NCBI RefSeq assembly: GCF_904846175.1
Contig: NZ_CAJGZM010000001.1
Location: 248,001 to 312,000 of the forward strand
DNA: 64,000 bases
Reading direction: 5' to 3'
DNA from: Psychrobacter immobilis
Lineage (GTDB): Bacteria > Pseudomonadota > Gammaproteobacteria > Pseudomonadales > Moraxellaceae
The notes beneath the pieces are model-generated. The model searched no databases, was not told where the DNA came from, and worked only from the letters and a program-made list of their open reading frames with translations. Of this stretch, positions 36,376 through 46,100 are shown piece after piece; position 1 is the stretch's first letter; every line of letters begins with the position of its first letter. A program made the translations under genes and the position numbers.

Positions 36376-36801
36376 TTAGGGAACTGGGCGTCCATCAGTG
36401 AGCGCAATCCAACCACGTACAATACGGTACAGATGCCAAATAAAAGTAAAGCCCATAATAATAAAACCCAAACTGGCCAACAATACTGAGCCGATGGCAA
36501 TATTATTGGTTTCAGCGAGCATACTTACGCCAAAACCACCTAAGGCAAATGTGATGATAAGCACACCAATAACAAACAAGACGATGCTATACCAAAAGGT
36601 CTTAATCTGCCAATCAAAATGGGTAGCAAGCCAAGTACCATCAGCATCATGGCGTTTGGCATAATTCATAAAAATAGGCACAATCCACAATAGCCCTGCG
36701 GTAAAATAGCTGAGCACATAGAGCAAATACGTGATGTGATTATAGGTAATCAAAGAACGGCGCTTATTATCACTCATAGTATTATTGGTATTGTTTATCA
36801 T
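36376..36801 (-). CDS. Small four-helix membrane protein (DUF4870-like)
   Basis: A 141-aa protein with helices around LLYVLSYFTAGLLWIVPIFM, FWYSIVLFVIGVLIITFAL and AIGSVLLASLGFIIMGFTFIW, and a short C-terminal WIALTDGRPVP. The pattern resembles DUF4870-like membrane proteins found across Moraxellaceae and Neisseriaceae; no function is known. GAGTG lies upstream of the chosen ATG; a second ATG eight codons on has no ribosome-binding site. It is separated by more than 100 bp from both neighbours. Confidence 0.7.
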   Translation of the reverse strand: MINNTNNTMSDNKRRSLITYNHITYLLYVLSYFTAGLLWIVPIFMNYAKRHDADGTWLATHFDWQIKTFWYSIVLFVIGVLIITFALGGFGVSMLAETNNIAIGSVLLASLGFIIMGFTFIWHLYRIVRGWIALTDGRPVP

Positions 36802-36926
36802 ACTGTCACTCGTTATATTCTGTGGCTAATAGCTATATTATTGTGGCAAATGAGCTAGGTTTCAATGCGGCAAACTTTAAACTCTAAACATGGCTAAATA
36901 TGTTCCAACATAATTGATTACAAATA

Positions 36927-37490
36927 TTAAGAAGTCACAGTCGCCTGTACTTGAATTGCTTTAGTGACCAAATCTTGCTGCATAGACAGTTGAGTAAATT
37001 GCCAACCTTGCTGTTCAAGCTTACCGAGTGCGCCGCTCACCACGGCTTGGCTTGGATGAGCAAAGCTCAGTTGCACCGCATCGCCAGCCGCAATGACCTG
37101 CGCATCGACAATCCCTGAATTATTTAATAGCGCACTGATACTACTAGCCGGCGGCATGGCATCTACGCCATCTGCAGTACTAGCAGCATTTAACGCATTG
37201 CTATCAATGTTACCGGCTTGGGCACGTAACCAAAAATAATCAGCGACCTGCTCTTGATACTCATTTTTGCTCGCATTTGCTGCTTGATGGACACTATAGC
37301 CGCCATAGCCACCGATAAATAATAGCAAGAATGCCGACAATAACAGCAAGGCTAATTGGTCACGCGCAGACAATGCCTGCCAACGTGTCGTTAGGATACT
37401 TTGATAGCTACTCATCCGCGTTGATAACGCACTGCTTTTAGGGTCAGTCACAATAGTGCTGCGTTTGGCGAGGCGCTGTAATCTTTTCAT
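36927..37490 (-). CDS. gspM: Type II secretion system protein M
   Basis: A 187-aa bitopic inner-membrane protein. A cytosolic N-terminus of ~40 residues is followed by one membrane segment (QLALLLLSAFLLLFIGGYGGY) and a periplasmic ferredoxin-like domain. GspM pairs with GspL to form the T2SS assembly platform that couples the GspE ATPase to pseudopilus growth. It begins 2 bp after gspL ends. The other gsp genes are not in the window; scattered T2SS genes are usual in Acinetobacter and Psychrobacter. Confidence 0.88.
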   Translation of the reverse strand: MKRLQRLAKRSTIVTDPKSSALSTRMSSYQSILTTRWQALSARDQLALLLLSAFLLLFIGGYGGYSVHQAANASKNEYQEQVADYFWLRAQAGNIDSNALNAASTADGVDAMPPASSISALLNNSGIVDAQVIAAGDAVQLSFAHPSQAVVSGALGKLEQQGWQFTQLSMQQDLVTKAIQVQATVTS

Positions 37491-37492
37491 GG

Positions 37493-38809
37493 TTACCCTT
37501 TATTGCTGACGCTGCTATTGTTTTCTACCACATCAACGGTCACTTGACCACTAAACTGCCCTTGCTCATTGCCGTTCACTTGTTCTAGTTTGGCGTTTAA
37601 GCCTTGAGAAACTAGCGTATTGGTAAATTGATCAAGACTGCCGCGGTCTGGTGCAATCAACGTAAAGCTAAGCGCAGTTGGCTGCATGACTAAAGCCTGC
37701 GCGCGTAATGACGACTGTTTAATCAACGGTGATATACGTGATAATACGGCTATGTGAGCGTTAGGCGCTTGGCTGTCACTACTCAGTTTTGGTTGCAATT
37801 GTACTTGGAGCTTTGTGCGCGCACTAAGCGGCTCATTAGGAAACCAAGCCTGATACTGAGCGGCAATCTCGGTTTTGGTCGCCGCTGTCGCCGCCTTATA
37901 CTGATACCATTGCACTCCATCGGTCGCCATCTGTAATACCAATGCTGACAGCGCGACCATCATCGCCACCCGCAGATACGGTGATAGTTGTGAATCGGTC
38001 GATTTAATAAAAAAGTTCAGCGCATGCCGTTCAGGAATTTCAAGCGGTTTAGGAGCAACGGGTAGCGTGGTCAATAATAATTGATGCTCGGCAATCATTG
38101 CCGCCGTTTGAGTAAAGGCATTGGCGGTAGTTTCATGCTTTGTTAAATCAATATCATCACCAAGTGCTGGCTCATTAGTAAAATTTTCAGCAAGACCATT
38201 ATGATAAGCGTGATTAGAATCATCAAAGGCACTATCAATGGCTGGCAATAGCAGCACTTCACTTAAATGCGGAAAACGCTCAAATATTAAAGGCAAGTAA
38301 CTGACTGCCATGCCTTGATGTAAGGATTGGCGCAGCAGCATCGTTTGTTGGTCTTGGTACAATACAATTTGCTGCCCTGCGCCCTCTTCTGGCGTTGGCA
38401 GTAATAAGAAATCAGGGAGTAACGCTACGATGTTCATGCCAACAAGCTTAGCGCTTTGCTGCCAGGATTCGATATCGCTTTGAGCCAAAGCATAAAGATG
38501 ATGACTGCTATTCTCAGTCATTTGGCGAATGGCTAACTGTTCAACTGGTGTCAGAGAAGTTTCTTCAAATAAATACTGCTTACCGCTCATACCTAATTGT
38601 TTGAGCTGAGCCGTATTTAGCTCAGAATCTACTTGCAAGACATGGCTTGAGGGGAAATACAGGCAAACCGATTTTTGACTATTGGTTTTATAGCTACCAT
38701 AGATTTCATACAGCTGTTGCCAGCCGTCAATAACTTGCCATTGCTTTATGTCTTCATGCCAGACCGCTAGAGGACTGTGCTGCGCTCTTAACCAAACATG
38801 TAACACCAA
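37493..38809 (-). CDS. gspL: Type II secretion system protein L
   Basis: A 438-aa protein: a cytosolic actin-like GspL domain (residues ~1-270, e.g. YLFEETSLTPVEQLAIRQM), a single membrane segment near residue ~280-300 (VAMMVALSALVLQMATDGV), and a periplasmic ferredoxin-like domain that binds GspM. It recruits the secretion ATPase GspE. There is no ATG at the start: the frame begins TTG-GTG, and AAGGA is spaced slightly better for the GTG at 38806. gspM follows directly; sixA and gpsA lie upstream in the same direction. Confidence 0.88.
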   Translation of the reverse strand: MVLHVWLRAQHSPLAVWHEDIKQWQVIDGWQQLYEIYGSYKTNSQKSVCLYFPSSHVLQVDSELNTAQLKQLGMSGKQYLFEETSLTPVEQLAIRQMTENSSHHLYALAQSDIESWQQSAKLVGMNIVALLPDFLLLPTPEEGAGQQIVLYQDQQTMLLRQSLHQGMAVSYLPLIFERFPHLSEVLLLPAIDSAFDDSNHAYHNGLAENFTNEPALGDDIDLTKHETTANAFTQTAAMIAEHQLLLTTLPVAPKPLEIPERHALNFFIKSTDSQLSPYLRVAMMVALSALVLQMATDGVQWYQYKAATAATKTEIAAQYQAWFPNEPLSARTKLQVQLQPKLSSDSQAPNAHIAVLSRISPLIKQSSLRAQALVMQPTALSFTLIAPDRGSLDQFTNTLVSQGLNAKLEQVNGNEQGQFSGQVTVDVVENNSSVSNKG

Positions 38810-38927
38810 ATGTGTCCTTAATTATCAAAGCTGCTGTTTAAAGTCATTGCTTATTGAAGCTGTCATTTATTAAAGCTGCGGTCTAGCAAAAATATATAGG
38901 GTTTTACGAGCGTTTTTATTATTGTTA

Positions 38928-39386
38928 CTAATAAGGTTGTTCTGGGACAAAACGGTCTATCTCGGTTGCCATACCCGCCAGCACAAAATCCATCTCAAAC
39001 ACACGCGCTTCTGCTAAAGAGAAGGATTCAGGATAATCACCCGTTAGTAGGCCAGCGATATGAGCAACGATAGACATATGACAGACGACTACCAAACACT
39101 CTGCTTCAATATTACCAATATCTATCAGCGCCTGACGAGCATCGTCAGAAGGCGTGATATTCTCTTGTATTTGTGAGGGCACGTCAGGGGCACGCAACTG
39201 TAATGCTGCCAGCGTCTGCTGCGCTCTTTTATAAGGACTCACGACAAAACAATCAGGTTGATAATGAGTGGTAATATACTCTGCTGTTTGCGCCGCTTGC
39301 TGCTGACCAAAATCAGTCAACTGACGCGCACTGTCTGGGCGCGTTTCATCTTCTGCTTGACCATGACGTACTAAGATAATTTTCAT
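38928..39386 (-). CDS. sixA: Phosphohistidine phosphatase SixA
   Basis: A 152-aa histidine-phosphatase protein. The catalytic RHG motif is in IILVRHGQAEDE (His8), with the second Arg in SPYKRAQQT and the second His in VVCHMSIVAHIAG. It is short, as SixA proteins are. SixA removes phosphate from phosphohistidine in phosphotransferase proteins. AAGGTAG precedes the ATG. Its position between gpsA and gspL matches the arrangement I recall for Acinetobacter. Confidence 0.88.
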   Translation of the reverse strand: MKIILVRHGQAEDETRPDSARQLTDFGQQQAAQTAEYITTHYQPDCFVVSPYKRAQQTLAALQLRAPDVPSQIQENITPSDDARQALIDIGNIEAECLVVVCHMSIVAHIAGLLTGDYPESFSLAEARVFEMDFVLAGMATEIDRFVPEQPY

Positions 39387-39524
39387 AATCTTAACTACCT
39401 TGTTTGTTACTTTTATCTGACTACTTTGATAATAATAAGCTTGTGACGATGAAACTATTTTAATACTAGAACAGCTATCTTCTGCCTAACGCCCTATTAC
39501 TGATTAAGCATCATTTATTAACCG

Positions 39525-40817
39525 TTACTTATTATCGTCATCATCTTTTTTATGTTTAGCCTTGCTTGCGGTTTGCATTTGTGCGGTTAGCGCAGCATTG
39601 CTATGGTCATGCTCCATGACAAACTCAACATCACTACGGAAGCCCGCTTCCATAAGATGTAAGGCGACGCCAAGCGCGGCTTTATCTTCATAAATAACCG
39701 CATGCAGAGCATGGGTAATCGGCATATAGATGCCTTCTTTGGTGGCTTTTTCATGTACTTGCTGAATGGTATTGACACCTTCAGCGGTTTGACCAAGTTT
39801 TTTGACGGCAGCATCAATCGTCATACCGCGACCGATCATGTTACCAATACGATAGTTACGACTCAGCTCTGAGCTACAAGTAGCATATAAATCACCGACA
39901 CCCGACAGACCTAAAAAGGTCAGCGGATTGGCACCAGCATGCACGCCAAAACGACTCATTTCTGCTAAGCCACGGGTCAATATCATGGCTTTGGTATTTT
40001 CACCCACTTCATAAGCCGCCGCCATACCCATGGCAATGGCATAAATATTTTTCAGCGCGCCACCAAGCTCGACACCGCGAACATCATCACTAGCAAATAC
40101 TCTAAAGAAAGCACTATGTAGCGCTGCTTGTACCGCATGGCGTAGTGGCTCAGATTCGCTGGCAATTACCGTAGCAGACGGCATATTTTTCATGATCTCA
40201 ATGGCTAGATTTGGCCCTGACATTACGCCAAAGTTTACTTCTGGCAGCTCATCTTTAATAATGTCACTCATTAAAGCAAAGGTATCTTTTTCCATACCTT
40301 TGGTTAAAGAGACAATAGATTGCCCGCTAATAATGGGCGCGATACTTTTAAGGGTTTCGCGAAATGCGAGACCTGGAACCGCAATAAAAATAATATCGGT
40401 ATCTTTGACTGCAGCTTGTAAATCGTGACTGTATTTAAGGCGATCATCAAGCTTATAACCAGGTAGGTATTTTTTATTGGTCTGCGTCTTTGCCATTGCT
40501 TTAACTGTACGCTTATTGCGTACCCAAAGCGTGGTATCACAGCCATTACGGGCGGCCAAGTTTGCCATGGCTGTACCAAAGCTACCACCGCCTAAAAATG
40601 CCAAACGCAATTTGGTTGGATTGTTATGGATTTCTGCCATATTTTTTGCTACAGCAGACTCAACTGCGCTAGGATTTAACTTCTTACGCCCAAGCCCTGA
40701 TTTGGTGGCACGCTCAATGATACCGGATAGCAAACTGTTTTGTTTTTCAGCGGCTTTATTGTCTGTTTGACTGTCATCTATATTTGACTCTATATTTTTA
40801 TCATTAGCGCTGGTCAT
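39525..40817 (-). CDS. gpsA: Glycerol-3-phosphate dehydrogenase [NAD(P)+]
   Basis: GpsA reduces dihydroxyacetone phosphate to sn-glycerol-3-phosphate, the phospholipid backbone. The Rossmann motif LAFLGGGSFGTAMANLAARNG starts near residue 72; catalytic-domain motifs are SLTKGMEKDT, MSGPNLAIEI, GVELGGALKNIYAIAMG and GLSGVGDLYATC. At 430 aa it is much longer than the usual ~335: about 65 extra polar residues at the N-terminus and about 30 at the C-terminus (Lys/Asp-rich). GGAT lies before the ATG. The extra tails look disordered; the core is complete. Confidence 0.96.
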   Translation of the reverse strand: MTSANDKNIESNIDDSQTDNKAAEKQNSLLSGIIERATKSGLGRKKLNPSAVESAVAKNMAEIHNNPTKLRLAFLGGGSFGTAMANLAARNGCDTTLWVRNKRTVKAMAKTQTNKKYLPGYKLDDRLKYSHDLQAAVKDTDIIFIAVPGLAFRETLKSIAPIISGQSIVSLTKGMEKDTFALMSDIIKDELPEVNFGVMSGPNLAIEIMKNMPSATVIASESEPLRHAVQAALHSAFFRVFASDDVRGVELGGALKNIYAIAMGMAAAYEVGENTKAMILTRGLAEMSRFGVHAGANPLTFLGLSGVGDLYATCSSELSRNYRIGNMIGRGMTIDAAVKKLGQTAEGVNTIQQVHEKATKEGIYMPITHALHAVIYEDKAALGVALHLMEAGFRSDVEFVMEHDHSNAALTAQMQTASKAKHKKDDDDNK

Positions 40818-41030
40818 ATTATTTTATCCGTATTGACTGACTTAATTATGAATAGAATTTGTGCTGAGTATACAGTGAGATTGACGGTATGTTTCAACAA
40901 TTATTGATATAAAACCGCTATTTTTATGAATTATAATAACTGGTTTGATCATTATTTTTCTTTGATGAGTCACTTTATCTCAGTAATTGTACTGTTCTAA
41001 CCTTTGCATAATCATAGGACTGTATGGCCT

Positions 41031-41720
41031 CTATGACTCAAAACGCAGCAAGGGCTCGATATCAACAGGCTTGCGCGTGGGCATATCGCAAGGACTGCTG
41101 CCAGCATAAACAAAAGCCGTGACATAATCATCTGGTCCTACGCCAAAATACGCTTTAACGGCGGGCTCATTACATAATAAACCCGTACGCCAAACCGTAC
41201 TAAAACCTTGAGCTTGTAGCGCCAAAATAAGGTTTTGTACTGCTGCACCGGCACTGAGCATTTGCTCAAATGGTGGCACTTTTTTGTGCACTTGCATTTG
41301 GGTGACGACCGTAATAATCACTGGCGCGCGTAGCGGCATATTATAGGTTTTTTGGCGAGACTTCTCAGACAGCGCTTCGCCCTCTTGAGCCGCTTGTGCT
41401 TCAGCAGCCGCTAAAAAGGCACGTCCCAAGTCATGACGGGCATTGCCTTGGGTGACGATAAAGCGCCATGGGCGCAGTTTTTTATGATCAGGCGCCGTAA
41501 CCGCACAATCAATAGCCGCTCTAATCTGGCTTTCTGTCGGTGCTGGGATACTCAGATTGCCGATACTGCGTCTTGATTTAATCCAATTAATCAGCTGCTC
41601 ATCAGTCACTTGTGCGTTTAGCACTATGGGGCTTTCGGTATTATTTTGCGGCGCGTTTTTACTTAATTGCTTACCGCTATTATCCTTATTCTCTTCTAAG
41701 CTGTCTTCTGACTTACTCAT
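41031..41720 (-). CDS. YdjA-like nitroreductase
   Basis: A 229-aa FMN-dependent oxidoreductase. After a polar N-terminal extension of ~40 residues comes the nitroreductase fold: LINWIKSRRSIGNLSIPAP, AIDCAVTAPDHKKLRPWRFI (FMN contacts), AGAAVQNLILALQAQGFSTV and TGLLCNEPAVKAYFG. It is most like the compact YdjA branch. Physiological substrate unknown. AAGGAT precedes the ATG. It starts 19 bp after zapE ends, so the two probably share a transcript. Confidence 0.88.
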   Translation of the reverse strand: MSKSEDSLEENKDNSGKQLSKNAPQNNTESPIVLNAQVTDEQLINWIKSRRSIGNLSIPAPTESQIRAAIDCAVTAPDHKKLRPWRFIVTQGNARHDLGRAFLAAAEAQAAQEGEALSEKSRQKTYNMPLRAPVIITVVTQMQVHKKVPPFEQMLSAGAAVQNLILALQAQGFSTVWRTGLLCNEPAVKAYFGVGPDDYVTAFVYAGSSPCDMPTRKPVDIEPLLRFES

Positions 41721-41739
41721 AATGTATCCTTATTTTTTA

Positions 41740-42861
41740 TTATGCTGCATCCGTATCTTCGACTCGATGCTCCATTTTTAAGTAATCTTCTGACTGCATC
41801 TCAAGTAAGCGTGAGCGCGTACGCTCAATCTCAAACGCTAACTTCTCTCCTTGATATAGCTCAAGAATAGACTGCTCTGCTCGTACCAATAATTTGACGC
41901 GGCGATCATAAAACTCATCAACCAGATAAATAAATCGGCGAGTCGGATCGCGCAAGTCATCATCTAAAGCGGGCACGGCATTGATTAACACAGTGCTAAA
42001 CTCTTTGGCAATTTCAATAAAATCAGACGCTGAGCGTGGCTCCATACATAAATGGCGGAAATCACAAAATAAAATATCTTCCGTACGTGCATTGATTTTA
42101 ACTTCCCGACCATTGATCGTAATAGGCTCATTGCTGATTTTCTGATTGTTAGACAAGCTAGCGAAACGGTTGGCAAGCCAATGGTGATTTGCCTTAGTCA
42201 AAGGCGACTCATATAGCTCTGCTTGCTGCAAGACACGCAGACGATAGTCGATGCCCGAGTCAATATTCATCACTGTAGTATGACGCTCAACTTCGGCAAT
42301 GGCCGGCATAAAGCGATCACGATGCAGACCATCTTTATAAAGCCCTGATGGCTCAATGTTTGACGTCGCTACCAAGGTAATGCCACGATTAAATAGCATG
42401 GTAAACAAATCACCTAAAATCATGGCATCCGAGACGTTGGAAACAAAAAACTCATCAAAGCAGATAATCACCGCTTCTGCATAGATAATATCCGCGACTT
42501 TTTCTAACGGATCGCTCTGACCTTGTAGATTATTGAGCTCTTGATGCACACGCTGCATAAAGTGATGAAAATGCTGACGCATCTTACGCTCAATGGTTAA
42601 AGAGTCGTAAAACATATCCATCATCCATGTTTTACCGCGTCCTACTCCGCCCCACATATACAAACCTTTGGGCGCAACAGGCTTTGCCTTTAGAAAGCTA
42701 AAAAAGCCTTTTTTTTGTTCGACGCTACTATTGAGCTGATGGTATAACTCATCTAGATAGCTCATTGCCTGATATTGCTGCTCATCTCGAGTAAACTCAT
42801 CAGTGCTAATGGCCTGCTCGTAACGTTGCAAGGGAGATAAACTCATAATATGACTCATCAT
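41740..42861 (-). CDS. zapE: Cell division protein ZapE (AFG1-like ATPase)
   Basis: A 373-aa P-loop ATPase. Walker A is in WGGVGRGKTWMMDMFY (residues ~70-85), Walker B in VICFDEFFVSNVSD, and later conserved motifs are TSNIEPSGLYKDGLHRDRF and the arginine-containing FIYLVDEFYDRRVKL. ZapE binds FtsZ and destabilises the Z-ring late in division; the eukaryotic relative is AFG1/LACE1. Two ATG codons (42861, 42846) are possible starts and neither has a good ribosome-binding site. An alpha/beta hydrolase gene precedes and a nitroreductase gene follows, all on the minus strand. Confidence 0.93.
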   Translation of the reverse strand: MMSHIMSLSPLQRYEQAISTDEFTRDEQQYQAMSYLDELYHQLNSSVEQKKGFFSFLKAKPVAPKGLYMWGGVGRGKTWMMDMFYDSLTIERKMRQHFHHFMQRVHQELNNLQGQSDPLEKVADIIYAEAVIICFDEFFVSNVSDAMILGDLFTMLFNRGITLVATSNIEPSGLYKDGLHRDRFMPAIAEVERHTTVMNIDSGIDYRLRVLQQAELYESPLTKANHHWLANRFASLSNNQKISNEPITINGREVKINARTEDILFCDFRHLCMEPRSASDFIEIAKEFSTVLINAVPALDDDLRDPTRRFIYLVDEFYDRRVKLLVRAEQSILELYQGEKLAFEIERTRSRLLEMQSEDYLKMEHRVEDTDAA

Positions 42862-42926
42862 TAGACAAAATAAATATAAAAAGCTAAAAGCATTCTTAAG
42901 TAAACGGGTTAAAACACAATCTATTT

Positions 42927-43592
42927 TTAGTGCGAATCTTTAGACCCAAAACTATGTTCTTCTAACAAGCCTTTAAGCTCAGATAAACGCCCATGGAAAA
43001 AATGCCCAGCGCCATCGACAACACTAACAGCCAGCCCTAAACGTTCAGCAAATTCCTGCATGCTAGCGGGCGCAATAACATTGTCTTCATTACCATATAT
43101 CTCAAAGGTTTTCTCAACAGGTAAGCTCAAATCATCGGTGTCGTTTTTTTCAACAGATGGCGCGATAAGGGCAACCTTTGCTATCTCAAAATCACTCAGT
43201 CCCCAAATATGTGGCGATACCAGCACTTGCTCAGCGACACGCGCTATCACATAACCACCAAAAGAGAAACCACCCAACCACAATTTACGTGCATTGGTTT
43301 GCTCTGCAATCCATTGTAGCACGGTCATTGCGTCCACTACTTCCCCATCCGCATAATCGTGCTCGCCAGTCGACTGCCCGACACCGCGAAAGTTAAAACG
43401 TACCACATGCATACCGTTATCACGCGCAAATCGATACATCGTCGTCACCACTTTGTTGTTCATCGTACCATCGAATAACGGATTAGGATGGCAAAGCAGC
43501 GCCACCGTATCGGTGTTTGGATCGTTAGGATTGTCTTGTTGCCAAAGGGCGTCGACTTCGAGCACGCCAGCAGGAGCAGGAATCAGTTGCAT
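42927..43592 (-). CDS. Alpha/beta hydrolase (COG2945-type)
   Basis: A 221-aa cytosolic protein of the short hydrolase family COG2945. Motifs: LLCHPNPLFDGTMNNKVV (oxyanion region), VRFNFRGVGQSTGEHD, the nucleophile elbow GGFSFGGYV, and a C-terminal GAGHFFHGRL with the catalytic His; the acid is probably in GNEDNVI. Members are uncharacterised esterase/peptidase-like enzymes. It lies 65 bp upstream of zapE in the same direction. Confidence 0.88.
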   Translation of the reverse strand: MQLIPAPAGVLEVDALWQQDNPNDPNTDTVALLCHPNPLFDGTMNNKVVTTMYRFARDNGMHVVRFNFRGVGQSTGEHDYADGEVVDAMTVLQWIAEQTNARKLWLGGFSFGGYVIARVAEQVLVSPHIWGLSDFEIAKVALIAPSVEKNDTDDLSLPVEKTFEIYGNEDNVIAPASMQEFAERLGLAVSVVDGAGHFFHGRLSELKGLLEEHSFGSKDSH

Positions 43593-43893
43593 AGAATTAC
43601 TTACTAATTAAGAATGAATAGTTCAATTATCCTAGATATGGTTTATATTTCAAGTGATTTGCTGTGTACTGGTGCTGTTTGTATTATTTTAGAGTTATGA
43701 TTCTAGGTTTATGGTAATAAGCAATTGCCTTAAATAACTGCTGATCTCAAAAAAACCTCCACTGCTTCAGTGCCGATAGGACATATACCTGCAATATCAA
43801 ACACAATAACAGCCTAGACAATCGAGAGTCCGATAGGTTAGATTCACACTGTTTATGTTTTATGTTTAACTACCAGCCATTTAGGAAATAGTT
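43593..43893. other. Divergent spacer, hydrolase / lipoprotein
   Basis: No gene, repeat or obvious structure is seen. It must hold promoters for both directions. Confidence 0.4.
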
Positions 43894-44262
43894 ATGAATA
43901 CTTTTAATAAAACCGCGACTTTAACGGCGACATTAGTTGCTGCTCTAGCTTTGAGTGCCTGTCAAAGTACGCCTTCTTCACCTGTGATTCAGCGTGCCAA
44001 TTCTATTTATGAAACTACTGGCATCGCTGAGAGTAAAGTAAAAGCTCAGCAAAATGCGATAAGTAGTGCGCAAAAAACCTGCGGTAGCAAGCAGGTTATT
44101 ATCGTCGATGATAAAGTAAAATATAATGGTATTTTAAATGAGCAAACTGGCCGTATTGTTGGACAAGCGGGCGCGGTTATCGGTTCAATCTTTGGTACGG
44201 GCACGCCAGATTTATCACGTAAAGATGATTATGAGTATACGATTAATTTCCGTTGCCAATAA
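43894..44262 (+). CDS. Small lipoprotein with glycine-zipper segment
   Basis: A 122-aa lipoprotein: signal peptide ATLTATLVAALALSAC with lipobox LSAC (Cys23). The mature part has an Ala/Gln/Lys-rich helix (SKVKAQQNAISSAQKTCG), a beta strand VIIVDDKV, and a glycine-zipper-like GRIVGQAGAVIGSIFGTG before the end. Three cysteines in all, the last two possibly disulphide bonded. The Gly-rich stretch recalls outer-membrane stress lipoproteins, but I do not recognise a defined family. AGGAAA precedes the ATG. A heptamer tandem repeat lies directly downstream. Confidence 0.75.
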   Translation: MNTFNKTATLTATLVAALALSACQSTPSSPVIQRANSIYETTGIAESKVKAQQNAISSAQKTCGSKQVIIVDDKVKYNGILNEQTGRIVGQAGAVIGSIFGTGTPDLSRKDDYEYTINFRCQ

Positions 44263-44274
44263 GACAGTTAATTA

Positions 44275-44309
44275 TTTAGCCTTTAGCCTTTAGCCTTTAG
44301 CCTTTAGCC
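44275..44309 (+). repeat. Heptamer tandem repeat TTTAGCC x5
   Basis: Five perfect copies of TTTAGCC lie 13 bp after the lipoprotein stop and upstream of xseA. The unit differs by one base from the TTTAGCA unit at 17634-17696. Confidence 0.95.
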
Positions 44310-44523
44310 AAGTAAGTTTGCGAGATAGATAGTACATTCATCGCTGACTTATTGGCTTCTCTTTTTGTACAGACACTTTTGGGGTAAACTACCCTATCTA
44401 ATGTTCAGCACATTCGAATCATTCTATAGTTAGTAGCTATTTGTTGCGACTGGGATGAATTTTAAAGTGACTCTACTATATAAGCAGCCTGTTTTTAAAC
44501 CTTCTCACCTTTGGTCTATTATT

Positions 44524-46038
44524 ATGCGCAAACCCAACCTGTCACATACTAAACAAGCTAAGGTTTTGACGCCAACCAAAGATTTAGCGACCTTGGAGGC
44601 CGAACTGGCTGAGCAAGAAAACAGCCTTGAAGTCAGTTTAGAAGATACGGTTTTGCGCCTAAGTGATTACTTGTCCGCGGTCGATATGGTCATCAAACAA
44701 ACCTTTAATCACCGCGTATGGGTCAAAGCTGAAATTCGAAATTTATCAAGTAAAGGCGGGCATTATTATTTTGAGCTGGCAGAAAAAGACGATGACGGCA
44801 AAGTCATTGCTAGCTGCCGCGGTAACCTTTGGCGCTTTAAAGCGGCACGCGTCTTAGCAAAGTTTGAGCGCGCAACAGGTATGCCGCTTGACCGTGATTC
44901 GACCGTATTACTCAAGGTATCGGCAGGCTTCCATGCACAATATGGCTTTTCGCTGACGATTGAAGATATCGACCCAAGCTACACGTTAGGCGACTTAGCG
45001 CGGCAATATGCGGAGATGGTCGACCGCTTGACTGGCGAAGGCTTATTGAACCTGAACCAGCAACTACCTTTCCCATTTGATATCGAGCATGTCTTAGTCA
45101 TCGCCCCTGAAAAAGCGGCGGGATTGGGTGACTTTCAAGCCGATGCCGATCGCTTAGCTCGTACAGGTGCCTGTCATTTCCATTATCATAACGCCACCTT
45201 TCAAGGCAATCATGCGCCAAGTGAAATCCGTCAAGCTATCGTTAACGCCCAACAGCAGTTTTTTGACACTTATCAGCGCCTGCCAGATTTGTTGGTCATT
45301 ATCCGTGGCGGCGGTGCGGTTGGTGATTTAGCATATCTCAACGATTATGAATTGGCAGCATTGGTCGCCGAGCAACCTATCCCTGTTTGGGTCGGCATTG
45401 GTCACGAGCGTGACAAAGTTATCTTAGATGAAGTGGCGCATACCAGCTTTGATACGCCGTCAAAAGTCATTGCCGCTATCATGGCGCATCTAGCCCAACT
45501 CGTCACTCAAACCCTGCAATACCAAGCGCAAATTAAACAAGCAGCGCAGCGTCAATTAAATATCGCTGAGCAACAGACAACACGCCAGTTAAGCCAAATA
45601 CAATCGCAAACGATTGGTCAATTAACCGCCCTGCAAAAAGACAGTGACTATGCTTGGCGTAGTATTCAGCAAAGCGCCCAGCGCCAAGTAAAGCAAGCTG
45701 TCAGACTAACCAGCGATTTGCGTGCACAAACTCAAGCCGCCGCTTATCAGCAGTTAGCAAGCGCAGCTACACACAGTCAGACAAACCAAAAGACGATTAT
45801 GCAAAGTGCCCAGCAACAGTTGCTACAAGCACGACGTGATAGCGAACATCTACGCGATATTGTACTCTTGCATCGTCCTTCTCACGTGCTTAAACAAGGC
45901 TATACGATGCTCACTGATGCAAAAAACAAGCAGATATTAACCAGCAGTATGCAACTTTATCCTGAACAAACGGTACATATTGTCTTAAAAGATGGCAAAG
46001 CAAAGGCACAGATTATTGATGTAAATATTAATAAATAA
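44524..46038 (+). CDS. xseA: Exodeoxyribonuclease VII large subunit
   Basis: XseA with XseB degrades single-stranded DNA from both ends to oligonucleotides. Domains: an OB fold (VWVKAEIRNLSSKGGHYYFEL, then ASCRGNLWRF), the nuclease domain (VLVIAPEKAAGLGDF, DLLVIIRGGGAVGDLAYLND, PVWVGIGHERDKVILD, AHTSFDTPSKV), then a long coiled-coil region very rich in Gln and Ala (~residues 330-460) and a short C-terminal strand domain. The start is uncertain: ATG 44524 (MRKPNLSH) is taken because residues encoded from the upstream ATG at 44455 look non-conserved; neither has a clear ribosome-binding site. xseB follows 62 bp later. Confidence 0.94.
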   Translation: MRKPNLSHTKQAKVLTPTKDLATLEAELAEQENSLEVSLEDTVLRLSDYLSAVDMVIKQTFNHRVWVKAEIRNLSSKGGHYYFELAEKDDDGKVIASCRGNLWRFKAARVLAKFERATGMPLDRDSTVLLKVSAGFHAQYGFSLTIEDIDPSYTLGDLARQYAEMVDRLTGEGLLNLNQQLPFPFDIEHVLVIAPEKAAGLGDFQADADRLARTGACHFHYHNATFQGNHAPSEIRQAIVNAQQQFFDTYQRLPDLLVIIRGGGAVGDLAYLNDYELAALVAEQPIPVWVGIGHERDKVILDEVAHTSFDTPSKVIAAIMAHLAQLVTQTLQYQAQIKQAAQRQLNIAEQQTTRQLSQIQSQTIGQLTALQKDSDYAWRSIQQSAQRQVKQAVRLTSDLRAQTQAAAYQQLASAATHSQTNQKTIMQSAQQQLLQARRDSEHLRDIVLLHRPSHVLKQGYTMLTDAKNKQILTSSMQLYPEQTVHIVLKDGKAKAQIIDVNINK

Positions 46039-46100
46039 GAAATAGAACCTATCGTCAATTCAACTTAATCAGATACTTTATTTTAAAATTAGGAAACCTT

